From positions 22,112-86,111 of the forward strand of contig JANQJW010000091.1 in NCBI GenBank assembly GCA_028281445.1: a DNA stretch of 64,000 nucleotides, written 5' to 3'. Below, one piece after another: positions 61,139 through 64,000 of this stretch. Position 1 is the first letter of the stretch; the number at the start of each line of letters is the position of its first letter. The position numbers and the translations under genes were made by a program. This DNA comes from Planctomycetota bacterium (GTDB lineage: Bacteria; Planctomycetota; PLA2; JAEUHO01). The notes beneath the pieces were generated by a model. The model worked only from the letters and a program-made list of their open reading frames with translations, had not been told where the DNA came from and did not search any database.

Positions 61139-62302
61139 CTACCGGTTGCGGCGGCCTTCCATGCGGCGCCACACGGACTCCTCGAGGTCCTTCCAGGCCT
61201 TCCAACCCTCGTCGGAGACTCCTTCGGGTCGCTCGTCCATGCGCTGGAAGAACTTGCCGTCTCTGCGGGCATTCTGCCTCGCTTGCATGATCAGCTTCCA
61301 GTCCTTCTCGGAGATCCCGTCCGGCTTGCGCAGCGCCCTACGGCCGCTCTTGCCACGCATCTTCCCATGGTGCTTGTGGAAGCCGGCACGGCGCATCTGC
61401 TGCTGGAAGTAGCGGGCGCGCGCCTCCGGGTCTGAACGCGGAGGCATGCCGTCGACGATCTCCTGCGAGACGCCGAGCTCGTTGACCAACACGCTCTTCA
61501 GGATCGCGTCGGCCTGCTCGCCCGCGGCCCCCGCGCTCTTGCGGTTCTTGACGGCCCATCGGTCCACGAGCCGGACGAGCAGCCTGCTCTCGTCCTTGCT
61601 GAGCCGATCGGTGCGGCGCATCAGCCTCCGGATCCCGCGATGCACCTCGACACTCTCGGTCTTGCGGATGAGCTGCTCGGGGTTCGAGACGCTCTTCTCG
61701 AAGGCCTCGGGGTGCGCCTCGATCGCGCGCGCGGCAATGGCTTCGATCAACGTGCGAGGATCCCCGGCGGCGCCGGCCAGCTCCTCGCGCCACTTGTTGA
61801 CCTGCTGCTGCACCTTCTTCCAGAACTGCCTGCGGTCACCGCGTACGGAGTTCTTCCAGAACGTCATCTGGAACGCCCGCTCGAAGGCGTGGTGCGAAAG
61901 GTCGCGCTTGCGAAGCTCGTTCTCGAACTTCGGGCCCAGGCGCTTCAGGGCAGCCTGCGCCAGACCGCGGCTGGCGAGCATGTGTCCGGCGTGGCTTCTG
62001 ACGTGGTCGCGCTTGCCCCGCCAGTCCCGAGCGCGGCGAAGGAACTCCTGCCGCTTGTCCTCAGGCATCTTGCGGAGAATCACGACCATGCGCGCCATCC
62101 GCTGGCGGTCCTTGGCCGGGAGCTTCTCCCATCGCGTCCGCGATTTCAGGCTCTCCAGTTCCTTGGCGTCGAGCTTCGAGACCCAGTCACGACTCTTCCC
62201 CTTCGCCTTCGGGACGTCCGCCTTGCCGTCGGCCAGCGCGTCGCACGGCAGCGCAATCGCGGCAGCGAAGACGAGCACGAAGATGGTCAGCAGACGCGTC
62301 AT
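61139..62302 (-). CDS. Secreted DUF3106-like helical protein of an ECF sigma operon
   Basis: A 387-residue protein with a signal peptide (LLTIFVLVFAAAIALPCDALA). The mature part is helical and rich in Arg/Lys. It has a W-x-L-P-x-D-R-x-R-M pattern (WEKLPAKDRQRMARMVVILR then MPEDKRQEFLRRARDW) like DUF3106/Spy-type periplasmic proteins. The C-terminal section repeats KPDGISEKDWK / RPEGVSDEGWK. It begins at the base after the anti-sigma stop. Possibly a periplasmic sensor or chaperone read by the sigma/anti-sigma pair. Confidence 0.6.
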   Translation of the reverse strand: MTRLLTIFVLVFAAAIALPCDALADGKADVPKAKGKSRDWVSKLDAKELESLKSRTRWEKLPAKDRQRMARMVVILRKMPEDKRQEFLRRARDWRGKRDHVRSHAGHMLASRGLAQAALKRLGPKFENELRKRDLSHHAFERAFQMTFWKNSVRGDRRQFWKKVQQQVNKWREELAGAAGDPRTLIEAIAARAIEAHPEAFEKSVSNPEQLIRKTESVEVHRGIRRLMRRTDRLSKDESRLLVRLVDRWAVKNRKSAGAAGEQADAILKSVLVNELGVSQEIVDGMPPRSDPEARARYFQQQMRRAGFHKHHGKMRGKSGRRALRKPDGISEKDWKLIMQARQNARRDGKFFQRMDERPEGVSDEGWKAWKDLEESVWRRMEGRRNR

Positions 62303-62836
62303 CTAGCCCCCGAGCACGCTCTCTTCGTCGTATTCCGCGTCCAGGGCGGCATCGTCGATGCTCAGGAGCACGTCACCGTTGAGCAGCACGTCTTCCAGCT
62401 GATCCGCAGGGATGCTCTCCAACAGCGCGACGACGTCCGTTTCTTGCCTGGCGACCTCGGTGGTCGGAACAACGGTCTCGTCCTTCTGGTGGTTCATCAC
62501 GAAGACCGTCGCGCCGACGGCGACAAGCACGGCAGCGGCCGTTGCGATCGGGCGGCGGTACCAGGCCATCTGGACGACCCGCCTACCGCCACGCTCCGTG
62601 CGCTCGATGCCGACGGCGCGCATCACGCCGGGCGCGAAGTCCTCGCTCACCGGCTCGTCTTCGTAATGCTCGAGCAGGTCCCAGAGGTGGCGCAGGTGCT
62701 CGACCTCGCGCAGCGCCCCCGGATTGCCATCGAGCCACGTCGATACCTCGAGCGCTTCCTCGGCGGACAGCTCCCCGTCGAGATAGGCGTTGAGCAGCTC
62801 GCGCCGCTCCTCGGTACTCATCAGGTCCAGGTTCAT
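62303..62836 (-). CDS. Membrane-bound anti-sigma factor
   Basis: A 177-residue protein. The cytoplasmic N-terminus (EERRELLNAYLDGELSAEEA, EHLRHLWDLLEHYE) has the helical anti-sigma pattern but lacks the His-x3-Cys-x2-Cys zinc motif. One membrane segment follows (IATAAAVLVAVGATVFVM, residues ~96-113), then an acidic periplasmic tail. It lies 36 bases after the ECF sigma gene and directly abuts the DUF3106-like gene, so it presumably holds that sigma factor at the membrane until a periplasmic signal arrives. Confidence 0.75.
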   Translation of the reverse strand: MNLDLMSTEERRELLNAYLDGELSAEEALEVSTWLDGNPGALREVEHLRHLWDLLEHYEDEPVSEDFAPGVMRAVGIERTERGGRRVVQMAWYRRPIATAAAVLVAVGATVFVMNHQKDETVVPTTEVARQETDVVALLESIPADQLEDVLLNGDVLLSIDDAALDAEYDEESVLGG

Positions 62837-62872
62837 TTCAGGTCCAGTCTCGTTGTTCGATCTCCGGGGGAG

Positions 62873-63496
62873 TCAGCTCCCCTCCGATGTCGATGGTTCG
62901 TTCTGCGCCTCCACGAGGCTGCGCAGGATCTTGCGCAGGTTCTCGCGTGCGCGGGTCAGCAGCGACTTGACCGCCGGGACGGTCGTACGCATGGACTCGG
63001 CGACGTCCTCGTACGAGCACCCGTGAAACCGCGTCAGCACGAGCGCCAGGCGTTGCTGCTCCGGCAGTGCGTCCACCGCGGTTCGTACCTGCACCGAGAC
63101 TTCGTCGGACTCCGCGTCGGAAGAGGGGGTCGGGCTGCGGCCATCCTCGAACACGGGCGGCGGTTCCTCGCCCGTCGAATCCCCGAACACCGCCGTGAAC
63201 GTGTTCACGCGGCGGTTCTTCTCGGCGCGTAGACGCCGGATCTCGTTCAGGCAGGCGTTGACCGTGATGCTGTAGAGCCACGTCTTGACCTTCGCTTTCG
63301 GCTTGTAGGTCATCTTCGAGCGGAACACCCGCACGAAGACCTGCTGCGCCACGTCCTCGACGCCGGAGAACCGGGAGCCCAGGTAGCGGCGCACCAGCGA
63401 CAGGACCAGTCCCTGGTACTTATGGACGAGCACCTCGAACGCGGACTCGTCCCCTTCTTGAAAGCGCCGCATGAGCACCTGGTCCGCATCGGGCAT
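62873..63496 (-). CDS. ECF-family RNA polymerase sigma factor
   Basis: A 207-residue sigma-70 of the extracytoplasmic-function group. Region 2: LMRRFQEGDESAFEVLVHKY, GVEDVAQQVFVRVFRSK, VKTWLYSITVNACLNEIRRL. Region 4: ALPEQQRLALVLTRFHGCSY and ESMRTTVPAVKSLLTRAREN. ATG 63496 begins MPDADQVLMRRF, a typical start. Followed by the anti-sigma gene; likely autoregulated, though no clear -35 GGAAC/-10 pair stands out. Upstream leader has a GC hairpin at 63524-63546. Confidence 0.92.
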   Translation of the reverse strand: MPDADQVLMRRFQEGDESAFEVLVHKYQGLVLSLVRRYLGSRFSGVEDVAQQVFVRVFRSKMTYKPKAKVKTWLYSITVNACLNEIRRLRAEKNRRVNTFTAVFGDSTGEEPPPVFEDGRSPTPSSDAESDEVSVQVRTAVDALPEQQRLALVLTRFHGCSYEDVAESMRTTVPAVKSLLTRARENLRKILRSLVEAQNEPSTSEGS

Positions 63497-63523
63497 GTGT
63501 CGTACAGCGCTCCTGAGGACTGC

Positions 63524-63546
63524 AACCCCCCTCGCTCTCGGGGGTT
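63524..63546. promoter_or_regulatory. Strong GC hairpin in the leader of the ECF sigma gene
   Basis: AACCCCC and GGGGGTT form a seven-base stem around a nine-base loop, about 28 bases upstream of ATG 63496 on the minus strand. On the plus strand it is followed by a short T-run. It may be a leader structure or a terminator for upstream transcription. Confidence 0.4.
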
Positions 63547-63609
63547 TCGGGCGGATCCGGTAACCGCGGAACCGGCGGAAACAGGCTAGCAGAGGCCAAA
63601 CACAGGGCC

Positions 63610-63738
63610 GTAGGGGTCGAGGGCCGACCACTCGGCCCTGCGGGCCTCGGGTCGCCCCTACATCGTCGTTGTCCCTGCGGCGGCCGCCTGGCAGAGCGCG
63701 GTGTAGGGGCGACCCGAGCGCAGCGAGTGGTCGGCTCA
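63610..63738. repeat. Long REPIN-like inverted element between the ECF sigma and signal peptidase genes
   Basis: The left unit runs GTAGGGG to CCCCTACA (63610-63662) and is self-complementary. The right unit starts TGTAGGGGCGACCCGAG (63702-63718), the exact reverse complement of 63646-63662. It also has GAGTGGTCGGC (63725-63735), complementary to 63623-63633. It shares the TGTAGGGGCGACC edge with the copies at 58931 and 59071, but the interior is longer. The rest of 63497-63762 has no gene. Confidence 0.8.
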
Positions 63739-63762
63739 TCGAATGTCCGGGCACGCCCCTCC

Positions 63763-64000
63763 CTAGCGGACCCCTCCCAGCCGTGCCGGCGGCCAGATCC
63801 GGAAGGAGACGGGCCCCACGAGGCTGTCGATCGGAATGTCGCCGACCGTACTGCTGCGGCTGTCGTTGCTGTTCGTGGTGTTGTCCCCGAGGCAATAGAG
63901 CGCGCCCGCCGCGACGACGTGCTCCTGCGCGGCGTGGCCGATGCTGCTCGGGATCCCGTGCGTCCCGATGTAGGCGTAGTGGAGGTCGCGGTCGAGGGTC
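63763..64000 (-). CDS. lepB: Signal peptidase I, C-terminal part (cut by window edge)
   Basis: The minus-strand frame entering from the right edge stops at TAG (63763-63765). It contains the box E motif GALYCLGDNTTNSNDSR and ends VGPVSFRIWPPARLGGVR. This is the conserved C-terminus of type I signal peptidases (GDN-x3-S-x-DSR, then a WPP-x-R-x-G ending). Cleaves signal peptides of exported proteins. About 79 codons are visible; the catalytic Ser and Lys lie outside the window. Confidence 0.85.
   Translation of the reverse strand, partial: TLDRDLHYAYIGTHGIPSSIGHAAQEHVVAAGALYCLGDNTTNSNDSRSSTVGDIPIDSLVGPVSFRIWPPARLGGVR

Overview
This is a high-G+C chromosomal stretch from a Gram-negative-type bacterium. 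It carries a type II/IV secretin, many lipoproteins, an OstA/LptA-like protein and a double-domain chemoreceptor system. The best guess is a Planctomycetota relative. The reasons are the secreted HEAT-repeat plus von Willebrand A proteins, GYF_2 proteins, DUF1570/peptidase-MA-like proteins, a PQQ sugar dehydrogenase and many large orphan secreted proteins. A myxobacterium-like lineage is the main alternative, because of the mevalonate pathway, the CheA-receiver fusion and the PilJ-type receptor. No rRNA or ribosomal protein is present to settle it.

Layout. 1-5056 (+): an inositol-phosphate block, with a flippase-like membrane protein, a fused nucleotidyltransferase/CDP-alcohol phosphatidyltransferase, a lipoprotein and myo-inositol phosphate synthase. 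5093-9878 (+): a compact mevalonate operon (mvaD, mvaK2, a fused HMG-CoA reductase/mevalonate kinase, idi). 9878-14111 (+): two tandem copies of a large surface protein gene, made by a duplication that also copied the 3' end of idi. 14212-16684: two secreted proteins. 16707-23376 (-): a four-gene operon of a zinc deacylase, a PGM1-like ATP-grasp ligase, a two-domain PPK2 and PPK1. 23592-35942: envelope and secreted proteins, including two VWA or metalloprotease giants and a lipoprotein phosphatase with a cytochrome c'-like tail. 36059-40088 (-): an Hsp70 (HscC-like), membrane protein and degenerate J-protein triad, then a frameshifted small gene and tRNA-Gly(CCC). 41040-51817: a complete chemosensory system (two receptors, two CheW, CheR, CheA-receiver, CheB, receiver-PP2C phosphatase). 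51872-58934: a reductase, an NTF2-like protein, an OstA-like lipoprotein, a secretin, a polytopic membrane protein and a HEAT/VWA protein. 59116-60118 (-): a FliA/WhiG-family sigma factor under a cyclic-di-GMP-I riboswitch. 60310-63496 (-): an ECF sigma, anti-sigma, DUF3106-like, nitrilase operon. 63763-64000 (-): the C-terminus of signal peptidase I.

Scattered through the window is a family of short hairpin repeats. They have a conserved CTTGT/ACAAG loop and TGTAG/CTACA flank but interchangeable stems. Copies are often paired head-to-head (REPIN-like) between convergent genes. One copy is read in frame inside cheA, and others supply or touch stop codons. The points most worth follow-up are the c-di-GMP riboswitch on a sigma factor gene, the polyphosphate/peptide-ligase operon, the HMGR-mevalonate kinase fusion, the phosphatase-cytochrome c' fusion and the hairpin repeat family.
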